Shown here: one piece after another, positions 22,030 through 33,264 of the stretch
Layout of the letters: the number at the start of each line of letters is the position of its first letter
Numbering within the stretch: the stretch's first letter is position 1
NCBI GenBank assembly: GCA_032717465.1
Contig: CM064658.1
Coordinates: forward strand, 9,885,635 to 9,949,634
DNA length: 64,000 nucleotides
From: Coenobita brevimanus
Taxonomy: Eukaryota > Arthropoda > Malacostraca > Decapoda > Coenobitidae
Direction of reading: 5' to 3'
Made by a program: the position numbers and the translations under genes
Notes under the pieces: generated by a model
Told to the model about the DNA's origin: nothing
The model's database searches: none
What the model saw: the letters and a program-made list of their open reading frames with translations, nothing else

Positions 22030-22362
22030 GCAAAGCTACCCAGAGTAGGAAAGCCCACCCCTCCCCCCTCCTCTCCCTCCCTTCCACCTCTAGCCACACC
22101 TCCTCCTCACTAAACTGGACACCCGATACAGGGTCAGGTTATATCCTAATGCTCATCACTATTCAACTGATACAGAGGTTCGACAATGCACAGACGCTGA
22201 GAGGAAAATTCCGTTACTCACTGTCCGTGCCAGGTCACTATTGCGAGGTCCCAGCTCTTCATACTGCTACGGTACGTGTCCAAAGATCCAAACAAATACA
22301 CCAAGTGCCACATCGCTGACTATGGGTGAAGTTCAGGGAATTTGGAAGCGCGGCCAACTGTA
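22030..22362 (-). repeat. Right arm of long inverted repeat
   Basis: Partner of 20975-21290. Apparent frames on either strand of the arms match no family I know and differ between arms. Confidence 0.85.
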
Positions 22363-22364
22363 CA

Positions 22365-22566
22365 CCTCTACCCGCGCGGGTTGAGTAGGCAAGAATGGTC
22401 CGAGGATTCCGGAAAGCGGGTTGAAGCAGGCTGCCTGCTCCGACATGCTCGACCCCGCTTCTTCTATGAACACCCCCACTTGTTTGTATGGTTTAATTCT
22501 TGGCGCAGGTTGGCGCCGGTAACCCGCGCGGGTAAACTCGCTTTCTCTGTGAACGCACCCTTAGAT
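22365..22566 (-). mobile_element. PIF/Harbinger-like terminal block
   Basis: GC-rich block with acccgcgcggg words, ending ctttctctgtgaacgcaccc. Its reverse complement resembles the ends at 20470 and 26680 (gcgt-cacagagaaa). It closes the mirror arrangement that starts at 20470. Confidence 0.6.
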
Positions 22567-22574
22567 TGCCCCTC

Positions 22575-25500
22575 CCCGGAAAACAACTAACTAAAAAAAC
22601 AAACAAGAAGCCTCGGACAAGGACTGACCAAACGATGACGACCCAGGACCAGACAAAGGACTTGGTAATGGCTACGTGGAATGTAAGAGGAGCAAATGAT
22701 GAGGTGAAAGAGAGAGAGATTGTCCAGGTGCTTGAGGGTGCAAAAGTGGATGTATGTGGAATGACTGAAACAAAATGGAGAGGAGAAAGTGTGAGAGAAT
22801 AGGAGTATGGATGGGGTATATGTGCAGGAGTAGGTGAGAATGAGAGGGCAAAGGAAGGAGTATGTACGAGAGTAAAAGATGGAAGAAGAGCATAAGACAG
22901 TATGGATCAGTTGGGTCAAGGATTGTGTGGGTAAAGTTGAAAGTTGGAATACAATGGGTGGGCGATTGTGTGTGTGTATGCGCCAACGCAAGATCGTGCT
23001 AGCAGAGTGAGAGAAGAGTTCTGGACAAATGTGGAAGTGTGCTTGGAAAAGTTTGGAAGGAATAAGAGAGTGTTTTTGATCAGTGATATGAATGGTAAAG
23101 TAGGGAATGTGAAGGTGGATGGAATAGTTGGTGAGTGGGGTGTGCCTACTGCGATAGATGAGAATGGCAGTGCGTTAGTGGACATTTGTGCTGGGAGGGG
23201 GTTGGTGATAGCCAATACCCTCTGCAGGCATAAAATGATCCACAGGTATACATGGCGAGTGATGAGAAGGGTGGGTGGTGAACTGAATGAAAGGAAGGCA
23301 ATGATTGATTATGTGTGTGTGGATGAAAGGATGCGAAGATGTGTAATAGATGCAAGAGCTTATAGAAGTTGGGGGAGTGGACTTTCTGACCACTACTTGG
23401 TGGTGGCCAGAATTAGGATACAAGTAAGATGGAGGAATAGAAGAAGGGAAAGACGAGAGGAAGGAGTAGTTGCAAGGAGATTGGAAAGGTTACAAGTGGA
23501 TGAGAAAAAGGCAGAGTATAAGAGAGAAGTGGAGGAACGATTGGGCAAATATGAATTGGAGCAGATGGGGGACGTGGAAGGTGTGTGCAGGATATTTACA
23601 GAAGAAATATGTGCAGCATGTTATGTGGTGTGTGGGAGAAAGAGAAGACGGAGGGGGGTGCAAGGAACAGCGAGGTGGACTGAAGAGGTGAGACAGGCTG
23701 TGGCACAAAAGAAGAAAGCATACAATGAATGGATGAGAATAGGCGTGGAAGAAGTTGAGAGGCGGAAGAGAGAGTTATATGTAGAAAGAAAGAGAGAGGT
23801 GAAAAGATTAGTAAGAGAGAGTAAGAAGAGAGTGGATGAGGAATTTGGACGGAATTTGAGTGTAAAGTGGAGGGACTTTAAGAAAATGTTCTGGAAAGAG
23901 GTGAAGAGAGTAAGACAGGGTGGAAGTGAGGTTAGCAGGGGAGTGAAAGATAAAAATGGTAGATTACTAGTGGAGAAGGGAGAAAAAGTGAGCAGATGGA
24001 GAGAACACTTTAAGGAATTGTTGAATGTAGAGGATGGAAGTAATGAGAGTATAAGTGGCTGGGGAATGGCTGGGAGAAGGAGGGAGGTGAGAAGACAGGA
24101 AGAAATCAGTAGGATAGAAGTTGTGGAAGCAATGAAGAAAGTGAAATTGGGGAAAGCCCCAGGAATTGATGGAGTGTGTGGTGAAATGCTGAAGCATGGA
24201 GGAGAGATAGTAGTAGAATGGACGTGGAAGATGTGCAGATTGGCCTGGGAGGAAGGTAGAGTCCTGGAGGATTGGAAGTCAGGTATAATTATTATTCCCT
24301 TGTACAAAGGAAAAGGGGAAAAAGAAGTGTATGGTAATCATAGGGGCATTTGTCTTCTTAGTATAATAGGAAAAGTGTATGGTAGGATACTTATTGACAG
24401 AGTTAGAGAAAGAACAGAGGAATTAGTTGGAGAAGAACAGGGAGGCTTTAGGAAGGGAAGAGGTTGTGTAGATCAGATATTCATTCTTAGATCTTGAGTG
24501 GAAAAGTTTCTAGAGAAGGGAAAGAAGTTGTATGTGGCTTTCATGGATTTGGAGAAAGCATATGACAGGGTGGATAGACAAGGGTTGTGGAAAGTATTAA
24601 GAATACATGGAGTAGATTGAAAGTTGTTGAATGCTGTGAAGAGTATGTATGATGGTGCGAAGGCTGCAGTGCATGTGGATGGTAAACTAAGTGAATTTTT
24701 CTCTTTGGAGGTTGGGTTGAAACAGAGATGTGTCATGTCTCCATGGTTGTTCAATCTGTTCATGGATGGGGTAATAAAAGAGGTACAAGGTAGAGTAGTG
24801 GATGCTGGAGTGGCCCTGGTGAGAGAGGATAGTGTTTGGAAACTCCCTGTACTGTTGTTTGCAGATGATACTGTGTTGTTGAGTGAAGACGAAGGGAAGC
24901 TGCAAGGCTTGGTGGATGAGTTTGGGAGAGTGTGTAAGAAACGGAATCTAAAGATGAATGTAGGGAAGAGTAAAGTGATGGTCTTTGAGAGAGGTGAAGT
25001 CAGTGAATGTGCAGCGAGGTTGGATGGTGAAGGATTGGAGAATGTGAGTACGTTTAAGTACTTGGGTAGTGTGATGAGTAAAGATGGAGGTTTGGAGGGT
25101 GAAGTGCTTGAAAGGGTACAGCAGGGAAGAAAGGTTGTTGGTTCTTTGAAAGCAATGATAAGAAACAGGGAAGTGAGCATGGAAGTGAAAAAGTTACTAC
25201 ATGACAGTATTGTGATACCAACTCTAACGTATGGAAGTGAAGCTTGGACGTTGTTGGAAGGACACAAGTCAAGAGTGAGAGCAGTGGAAATGAGTTATTT
25301 GAGAGGTGCCTGTGGAGTCACATGGCTGACGAATGAGGATATAAAGGAACGTTGTGGTGTGGATGTGGATGTGATAGGAAGTGTTATGAGGAACACACTG
25401 AGGTGGTTTGGCCATGTGGAGAGGATGGAGGGTGAAAGACTGACGAAGAGAGTGTATGTGAGTGAGGTGGAGGGGGGAAGAGGGAGGGGGAGACCGAGGA

Positions 25501-25655
25501 TGAGATGGAGGGATGGGGTGGAGAGGTATATGAGAGCGAGGGGTGTGAGCTGGGAGCAGGGCAGTGAAATTGCGGGGGACAGGACGACGTGGAGGCGATT
25601 TGTTTGTGGCCACCCCAAACGGGATTGAGGCGTCTGGCAATAGATAGATAGATAG
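22575..25655 (+). mobile_element. RTE-like LINE, near full length
   Basis: Plus-strand non-LTR element from an A-rich leader (ctaaaaaaacaaacaag) through endonuclease and RT to the family 3' tail (gggattgaggcgtctggcaa) and (tagatagata)n. Partial copies lie at 641-1400, 26203-26440 and 33265-35010. It lies between Harbinger-like ends, as if inserted there. Confidence 0.85.
22635..25628 (+). pseudogene. RTE-like endonuclease-reverse transcriptase, several stops
   Basis: The start is taken at 22635 (MTTQDQTKDLVMATWNVRG), giving the APE-type endonuclease: TWNVRG, TETKW, CVYAPT, ISDMNGKVG and LSDHYLV. Stops and frame changes occur at about 22800-22940. From 22944 the frame is open for 517 codons through the basic linker into RT (KAPGIDGVCGEMLKHGGE, WKSGIIIIPLYKGKGE, EEQGGFRKGRGC). 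A 6-base insertion near 24488 makes a stop that the 33265-35010 copy lacks, and another stop lies at 24619. The rest is open: VLLFADDTVLL with intact FADD, KYLGSVMSKDG, then the C-terminal YGSEAWTLL and TLRWFGHVERM. Catalytic residues are mostly kept, so decay is moderate. It resembles proteins often labelled craniofacial development protein 2-like. Confidence 0.9.
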
Positions 25656-25825
25656 TTATATAAGTATTTTTGTAGCTGGGGAAGAGTTTGGTGTATAACT
25701 CTAGTCTGATTTGAACGCCTAAGCTAACGATTTTTATTATTATTATTATTTTTTATTTATTTATTTATTTATTTTCAAAGACGAAGGCAGGCTTTTGGTG
25801 TCCCGTTTTCTGTGTATATTTTATC

Positions 25826-26121
25826 ATAAACTATTTTCTTCACCCCATTTTGGCCCAAACGTAACATCTCCATCTTTATAGTCACGAAGAAGTGCTATGG
25901 GAAGTTTGTAGAGCCATAGCATTGTCTTTCTGCCACTGAGCTACGTGAAATAAGCTGCAAAAGGACGAAAATCTGGTCCAAGTTAAGGTGAAAGGAGTAT
26001 AGTCACGAAGAAGCGCTATGGGAAGGATGTAGAGCCATAGCATTCTTTTCTGCCGCTGAGCTACGTGAAATAAACTGCAAAAGGAGAAAATCTGGGCCAA
26101 GTTAAGGTGAAAGGGGTATAG
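25826..26121 (-). repeat. Inverted-repeat family, two tandem copies
   Basis: Two units of about 119 bases, with agtcacgaagaag starting at about 25881 and 26000, each ending in aagttaaggtgaaagg. The left flank (cttcaccccattttggccc) pairs with the right end. Each unit holds ctgccactgagctacgtgaaa (second: ctgccgctgagc...), whose reverse complement contains tagctcagtgg. Confidence 0.75.
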
Positions 26122-26202
26122 GAGGGATAACCGGTATTGCCCGGGGATAAGTAATGGGTATATAACGTTGCCTGGGACGCTCCCAGATTTTACCCATTAG
26201 AT

Positions 26203-26440
26203 CTGTGGTGGTTTGGCCATGTGGAGAGGATGGAGAGTGAGAGACTGATGAAGAGAGTGTATGTGAGTGAGGTAGAGGGGGGGAGAGGGAGGGGGAGGCC
26301 AAAGATGAGATGGAGGTATATGAGAGAGGGGGGTGTGAACTGGGAGCAGGGCAATGAAATGACGGGGGACAGGGCGACATGGAGGCGATTTGTTTGTGGC
26401 CACCCCTTACGGGATTAAGGCGTCTGGCAATGGATGGATG
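26203..26440 (+). pseudogene. RTE-like LINE 3' fragment
   Basis: Only the last 65 codons of the RT C-terminal domain (WFGHVERMESERL, RGRGRPKMRWRYM, FVCGHPLRD) and the 3' tail with (atgg)n remain. It joins directly to the Harbinger-like coding start at 26441 (gatctttgggtgatc), so it probably inserted into that element. A CT microsatellite follows later at 26906-26956. Confidence 0.85.
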
Positions 26441-26680
26441 GATCTTTGGGTGATCACTGTCAAGCAACATGAACTCATCAGACGACGAGCTTGACATCTT
26501 CACTGTATGCCCGGTAGATCACAGCTGACTGCGACCTTGTCCCTTTAACGTCCCTTTAACGTCGCGCGGGTCGGAGGTTACCTGCTTCCTTTGTGAACAC
26601 CTACCCGCGCAGGTAACCAGCGCGGGTCGGTGCCGGTAACCAGCGCGCAGGCAACCTGTTTTCTCTGTGTACGCAGCCTA
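26441..26680 (-). pseudogene. PIF/Harbinger-like end with first transposase codons
   Basis: The minus strand gives the same start as 20610 (MSSSSSDEFMLLDSDHPKI), the same leader with tttaacgtc, and GC-rich accagcgcggg subterminal repeats. It ends ggctgcgtacacagagaaa. The coding sequence stops after about 20 codons at the RTE fragment. Confidence 0.7.
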
Positions 26681-26906
26681 AGCTTGGCATAGTGAAGGCC
26701 AGGGCAGGCGCCGGACAGGGTAGGGGTGGGGGGTTACGTTATTCATACCGCCAGTGATAATAATTGCCCAACGAGTTTTTGAGATCCATTGGCATTCTAC
26801 TAAATATTTGCATTCTTGACAATACTAAACATTTTATTCTGTGTTGTTTTTACACTGTTACCATAACATCCTGATGCACTATATACAGTACTGGAATCGC
26901 TCCAAG

Positions 26907-26960
<54 letters not shown>

Positions 26961-27583
26961 TATCAGTAATTCCATTTCATAGGATTATCAGTATAGGTTG
27001 AAGAGGAATGCATTTACCTAACATCTACGTCCAGTTACAAATAAGGTTACCTGCCATATTCACATCATGAATGACACTGACCAATAAACATTAGGATGAT
27101 GTTCAGACACTGTTAACGGTTGCTTATTTCCTCGTTGGTAGTACTTCAGGCAGATGTTTTTATGTGTTCTGTGGTGCACCACGGAGAGGTAGGAGGTTAA
27201 AATACTGTCACCTCAACAGGCAAAGAGTTTATGCATACTGTTGTCGAATGTGGCTATTATATCACCTATGATATCATATTTCATATGACTATGATCATTA
27301 CAGCACACCTTCATAGTCCATTCATCTACCGAATGTCTGAATTACACATTACAAGGAAAACTGATTGTGAGCGGTGCCGCTTATGTGTGAGGTCACATTT
27401 ACACGCACATCGATTATTCACCGAACAACATTATCTCACATTTTTGCAAGATGAAGACACCACCTCTCCATCACAGTATGCAAACGCTTCCAGTCATTTT
27501 AAGCACAATTGCTATTGATTCATGAACTGTTGGGACATTATTATCAACACTGCCTGTGATATTACGTATGTGATTGGTAAATC
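26681..27583. other. Gene-free interval with (CT)n
   Basis: Holds the (CT)n tract at 26906-26956 and otherwise nothing I recognise. The open frame at 27231-27518 has no family resemblance. Confidence 0.5.
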
Positions 27584-29856
27584 ACCTCTTCCTCACAACT
27601 AATCCTTCTGCTTACTCTGTTAATCTTTTCTCTCCGTTGGGCTCCTCCAATCACAACCTTATTACCTTAACCTGTCCTATCGCTCCAGTACGGCCTGCGG
27701 ACCCTCCAGGGAAACGTCGTCTCTGGCATTTTGGAGCTGCGGACTGGGAGGCCCTCAGGCAGTACTTCTTTGATTTTCCCTGGAATGATTATTGCTTCCA
27801 TGGCCGTGAGCCATCTGAGTGTGCCTTGCGCATTACGGAGGTTATTCTCTCGGGCATGGAAGCATACATTCCTTTCTCATATCCTTTGACTAACGCAAGA
27901 AAGCCTTGGTTTAATCACGCTTGTTCTAATGCTGTCCGCAACAAGGAGAAGGCCTACAAAAGGTACCGGAGCCAACCCACCCCTGAATCACATAATCTTT
28001 ACGTTTCTGCCCGGAATCGTGCTAAGTCTGTTCTTTGCTCTACTAAAAATAATTTCATCCATACCAAATGCTCTCAACTCTCCAACTCGAATTCTTCCCG
28101 CTCCTTCTGGCACCTTGCCAAAAATCTTTCTAACAACTTTACCTCATCATCCTTCCCTCCTCTTTTCTACTCTGATGGTTCTGTAGCTATTTCTTCTACT
28201 GATAAAGCAGATCTCTTCGCACAGACTTTCTCCTCCAATTCCACCTTAGACGATTCCGGTGCTGTTCCTCCATCACTTCCCCCCTCTGACTTCCTCATGG
28301 CTGACATTAAAATTTCTTCAGTTGATGTATTTTCTGCCATTACTGGCCTCAGTACTAACAAGGCATATGGGCCTGATGGGGTCCCTCCTGTTGTTCTCAA
28401 AAACTGTGCTTCTGTGCTTACACCCTGCCTAGGCAAACTATTTCGCCTTTGTCTGTCAACTTGTACCTTTCCTTCTTGCTGGAAGTTTGCTCTCATTCAG
28501 CCAGTCCCAAAGAAGGGTGACCACTCCCAACCCTCCAACTATCGTCCAATTGCTTTAACGTCCTGTATTTCAAAAGTTTTCGAGTCAATTCTTAATAAAA
28601 AAATTTTAAGGCATCTTTCCTATCACAACCTTCTTTCCGATCGTCAGTATGGGTTCCGTCAGGGACGCTCCACTGGCGATCTTCTCACCTACCTTTCAGA
28701 CTCCTGGTCATCCTCCTTTCGGGACTTTGGCGAAAGCTTTGCCATTGCACTTGACATCTCAAAGGCTTTCGATCGAGTCTGGCATAAATCTTTAATTTCC
28801 AAACTGCCCTCCTACGGTTTCTATCCTTCTATCTGTACCTTCATCGCTAGCTTCCTTTCTGGTCGTTCTATAGCTGCTGTCGTAGACGGCCATCGTTCTT
28901 CTCCTAGATCTATCAACAGTGGTGTTCCTCAGGGCTCTGTCCTATCACCAACTCTCTTCCTTTTATTCATCAATGATCTTCTAAGCTGTACATCTAACCC
29001 CATCCACTCATACGCTGATGACTCCACCCTTCACCTTTCCATTCGGTTCCCGCAACGCCCATCTCAACAGTTACTTCAAGAAACAAGGGATGAGGCTATG
29101 GCACACCTAATGTCTGACTTGGCTCATATCTCTGACTGGGGTAAAAATAATATGGTTGTCTTTAATGCTTCTAAGACTCAGTTCTTACACCTATCAACCC
29201 GACAAAATCTTCCACAGGTATACCCACTAATGTTTAATAATATTCAGATTAATCCTGCATCATCCTTGAACATGCTTGGGGTTTCATTTACTCGGGACTT
29301 ATTTTGGAAAGATCATATTACATCTCTTGTAAAATTTGCTTCCAAGAGATTGGGTGTGCTAAGCCGACTCCGCTCTTTCTTTACCCCTGCACAATTGTTG
29401 ACTCTATACAGGGGTTTTATCCGCCCCTGTGTGGAGTACAACTCTCATGTGTGGGGAGGCTCCCCACATACAGCTCTTCTCAATAGGGTGGAGTCAAAGG
29501 CTTTTCGTCTCATTAACTCTCCTCCTCTTACTGACTCCCTTCAACCTCTGACTTTTCGCCGCACTGTTGCATCTTTATCTCTTTTCTATCGCTACTTTAA
29601 TGGTCACTGCTCCTCTGAACTGTCTGCTTGCATTCCTCCACCTCTACGACGGGCGCGTAGCACCCGTCTGGCAGCAAACTCTCATCCCTTTTCTGTCCAA
29701 CTCTCTAATGCAAGAGTTAACCGTTACTCCCAGTCTTTCATTCATGCAACAGGTCAGCTCTGGAACTGTCTCCCTCTGTCTGTATTTCCTCCTGCCTATG
29801 ATCTCCAGTCTTTCAAACGCAGTGTGTCCAGGCATCTCAAAATGATCGGATCTTGA
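27584..29856 (+). CDS. Jockey/CR1-like reverse transcriptase, 5'-truncated, open
   Basis: About 757 codons without a stop. The frame begins inside the endonuclease C-terminus ([12 protein letters not shown], so the SDH histidine motif has an S-to-N change of context). It runs through the complete [85 protein letters not shown] and SYADDSTLHLS. YADD is intact, unlike copy A (YADV). The C-terminal region has RGFIRPCVEYNSHVWGG and RFSVSRHLK-type ends (FKRSVSRHLKMIGS). The upstream ATG at 27574 lies in flanking DNA. Without its endonuclease and 5' region it is not autonomous. Its integrity suggests a recent insertion relative to copies A and C. Confidence 0.9.
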
Positions 29857-29953
29857 ATTTGGCTCTATTGTATTTTGTTTTTCTCTTGGAGGGAACTGTT
29901 ACTGCGGGCTCATGGCCTTTGGTTCCTTCTTCCTCGCATAAAAAAAAAAAAAA
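27584..29953 (+). mobile_element. Jockey/CR1-like LINE copy B, 5'-truncated
   Basis: Similarity to copy A starts abruptly at acctcttcctcac (27584) and continues to the shared 3' end and a 13-A tail. It lacks most of the endonuclease, the expected result of incomplete reverse transcription. Confidence 0.9.
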
Positions 29954-29989
29954 TGCAACATAACGAACATGAAATTTAGGCTGGAACAC

Positions 29990-29992
29990 TGA

Positions 29993-30023
<31 letters not shown>

Positions 30024-30235
30024 TCACGAACCGAGCTGCTTTAGCGCCCGTCACCGAGGCCCGGGGTGAGAGGATATGTGATGTTGGTTGCTGACTGTCT
30101 GCTACTAAGACCTAGGTCATAAGATAAAGGCTTGGTGTTTAATAGGAGACACCCATCTCTTCTGACCGGGTTGGAACCACGTCAATCGGATCGGCTGGAG
30201 GAAGCGTTAACTACCACGTCACCCATTGTGCTGTT
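29990..30235 (-). mobile_element. tRNA-derived SINE with poly(A)
   Basis: The minus strand from 30235 reads gggtgacgtggtagttaacg (A-box region) and, 40 bases on, gtggttccaacccgg (B-box-like). A body follows, ending gctcggttcgtgagattt and an A-tail (T27 at 29991-30018). It lies immediately beyond the tail of LINE copy B. Confidence 0.6.
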
Positions 30236-31838
30236 TCACATATTTAATATATATCAACTCTTAAAACAATTGCCGTGTTTGCATTGCAAGCACAGTGATC
30301 CACGTAATGATTAAGTGATGAGATGCTTAGGTTTTCTATTGTTAACGAAAGGACTCACGACTAGCTGACTCGAGGCAGTATTCTGCCTCAACGAACGAGT
30401 CTCAACCTCCGACATCTACAGTTCCTATCTCTCCTACTTAGTATAAATTAATATCCACCCAATGAGTAATCCTGTAACGATTAATGACCTAACTTATCTA
30501 ATCATGTCTCGGATCACGAATGATATTTCAATGGGTTTAATCGAGACCGGCCCAGGACTGGCGAAATCCAAAACGAACAGTCAGACACCGGTATCTATTT
30601 TTCTACCGTAAGGGCAGGTTACAAGACGGTTCTTCCCCCCAATATTCAGTGGACAATTTTTAGCCATGGGTTTATTATGTAATAATGAAAAAGAATACGT
30701 TTGTAAATATGTAATATATGTAAAGATGCGGTCTTTTATATTATTTTACTTATTGTTTTCAATGCTGGCATTATCCAATGCTTTCAAGAAGTTCCTTTGA
30801 AATTCTATCGGCTAAAAATTGTCGACTGAATATAGGGATGAACTCAGACTGAGGGTCACTACGGAAGACGAGAGTTGATGATCCGAACTTTCGTCGAGCA
30901 TGTACACTGGCGGTCAAAAGTTTTGTCCTGATCCCAGGCACAACATGAATACCAAATGAGGTTCGAGCAACGGTGCCTCTGGAGGAGGGGGATGCGAGGT
31001 GCCGGGGTGGCAGGAGATGGGGGCAGAGGGAGGGATTCAGTGTCCAGATCCATGGGATGATAAGTAACCAATATTGCCATGATCTCATGATGATTCACTA
31101 ATAAGGTTATATTAAACTGATAGTATGACCATGAGACACAAGTAACTGTACACACCGCGAGACATAATTTTTTATAAGGGGACTTACAGAGTAACTGTTA
31201 GTACTATAATGTTTCTCAGTCCTCATAGCGTAGAAGCCGTAAAGTTACTTACTAAGGCTTTCCTAGTTGCCTTGGCTTTACCAATGTCGGTAAACATTGA
31301 CATAGATATATTTTGGGAGTTTGGCTAGGATTTTGTTTCATTTTCCTTCTAACATTTTATGAGAGATATCGTTATTATATCCACCCATGTGTACAGACAT
31401 CAAATGTTTACCTTTTATTCACTATTAAACAGGCTTTTCATATAGAGATGCCATAAAATAGTTGACATGATGGTGACTGTATAGAGGGAGTGCATACCGA
31501 GAGGATGATCATATTTACTCTGGACACAGCCGTGTCACAGGTTGCATATGATATTTAGTTTCAAAATTAATTACACGTAAGAGTAAAGGACGTTTCTTAA
31601 ACATTACGGAAGTCAAAGCCATCCAGACTCCATTCTGCGTCCGAAGTCAAAATATACTGATAAACAGAAATATCTGGCTCCGCACTAATATTTAATCTCA
31701 CGTCAGTGTATATCTCTCACGGGCCAGCCGTTCATATCACCACCTATCTAAAGTTTGTTATCTGACGCCAGTAATAAGATGTAGTGCTTCATTATCTACC
31801 GAATATCAACTCATTTATATCATGCCCTGAATTTAAAA
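30236..31838. other. Interval without a recognisable gene
   Basis: Mixed-composition sequence. No protein family, RNA gene or repeat from elsewhere in the window is recognisable. An A19 run lies at 31835-31853 and a C-rich stretch at 31886-31990. Confidence 0.5.
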
Positions 31839-32085
31839 AAAAAAAAAAAAAAAGATAAAAAATATGACCACCACCTTGCATTCATTCTCCCTCCCCTACC
31901 TACCTTCCCTCTCTTCCCTCAGTCCACCCCCGCACCATCACTCGTTCCCCCCCCCCCACCTTCCCTTCTCTCCCTGGCCCCTCCCTCTCAGCCCCTCTTG
32001 CTCCCCTGTGACTTGCTGCGCATAAAGGAGGCAGCCAGAGGCACGGGGTACTGGAGGATAGGTGATTATTTATGACCACGACTGT

Positions 32086-32862
32086 ACATAAGGCTGCATA
32101 TCCAGATGGTGGTACATAAGGCTGCATATCCAGATGGTGGTACATAAGGCTGCATATCCAGATGGTGGTACATAAGGCTGCATATCCAGATGGTGGTACA
32201 TAAGGCTGCATATCCAGATGGTGGTACATAAGGCTGCATATCCAGATGGTGGTACATAAGGCTGCATATCCAGATGGTGGTACATAAGGCTGCATATCCA
32301 GATGGTGGTACATAAGGCTGCATATCCAGTTGGTGGTACATAAGGCTGCATATCCAGATGGTGGTACATAGGGCTGCATATTCAGATGGTGGTGCATAAG
32401 GTTGCATATCCAGATGGTGGTACATAAGGCTGCATATCCAGATGGTGGTACATAAGGCTGCATATCCAGATGGTGGTACATAAGGTTGCATATCCAGATG
32501 GTGGTACATAAGGCTGCATATCCAGATGGTGGTACATAAGGCTGCATATCCAGATGGTGGTACATAAGGCTGCATATCCAGATGGTGGTACATAAGGCTG
32601 CATATCCAGTTGGTGGTACATAAGGCTGCATATCCAGATGGTGGTACATAGGGCTGCATATTCAGATGGTGGTGCATAAGGTTGCATATCCAGATGGTGG
32701 TACATAAGGCTGCATATCCAGATGGTGGTACATAAGGCTGCATATCCAGATGGTGGTGCATAAGGCTGCATATCCAGATGGTGGTGCATAAGGCTACATA
32801 TCCAGATGGTGGTGCATAAGGCTGCATATCCAGATGGTGGTACATAGGGCTGCATATCCAGT
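32086..32862. repeat. 28-bp satellite with 10-unit higher order
   Basis: About 28 copies of acataaggctgcatatccag plus atggtggt. Variant units (agttggtggt, catagggctg, attcagatgg, gcataaggttg) occur in the same order at 32321-32414 and 32601-32694, exactly 280 bases apart, so ten units form a higher-order repeat. All three minus frames are open (repeat MYHHLDMQPYVPPSGYAAL) because three units make 84 bases; these are not genes. From 32863 to 33264 nothing is recognisable. Confidence 0.95.
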
Positions 32863-33264
32863 TCGCAACTGACCACTTTCGAGTTTTGGAGTACGGGAAA
32901 ATTCAGAACATCGACACTAATAATTTTTTAGTAATAGCATAAAGTGTGTCTTCACCGAATCGCTACATTTCACGGCTATTATCGTACTATAAAGCAACAT
33001 CCTTCACTCCGGATTACGTCTAGTAGTTGACCTCCAAGTAACGGTTTGAAAAGACTGCGTGATGCTCCAGGCTCTCCCCGACGTTATCATGGCGTTTTTA
33101 TGACACAAGTCTAGTGCCTTCTGTATTGTATTGAGTGGAAGTTTGGAACCCCTGACTGAAAAACAGAAATAAGAAATGGAACATATTCAGACAGCCTTTC
33201 TGAGAAAATTATTCAAAGTGCCGCCATCACCCAAATGTGCATTACTGCATGAAACTATCTAGCT

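Noticed and set aside
23621..25640. Long minus-strand frames opposite the RTE element (228 and 264 codons), and plus-strand frames opposite the copy at 33265-35010
   Set aside because: Antisense shadows of the RT gene: Ser/Thr/Pro/His-rich translations with no domain, recurring opposite each RTE copy.
32086..32862. Regular repeats reminiscent of a CRISPR array
   Set aside because: Units are directly adjacent with no spacers, and the setting is eukaryotic. The same applies to 1-290 and 1736-1903.
32066..32876. Long minus-strand reading frames of 164-259 codons with a repeated MYHHLDMQPYVPPSGYAAL peptide
   Set aside because: They are by-products of a 28-bp tandem repeat that is stop-free in all three reverse frames; no start context, no non-repeat domain.
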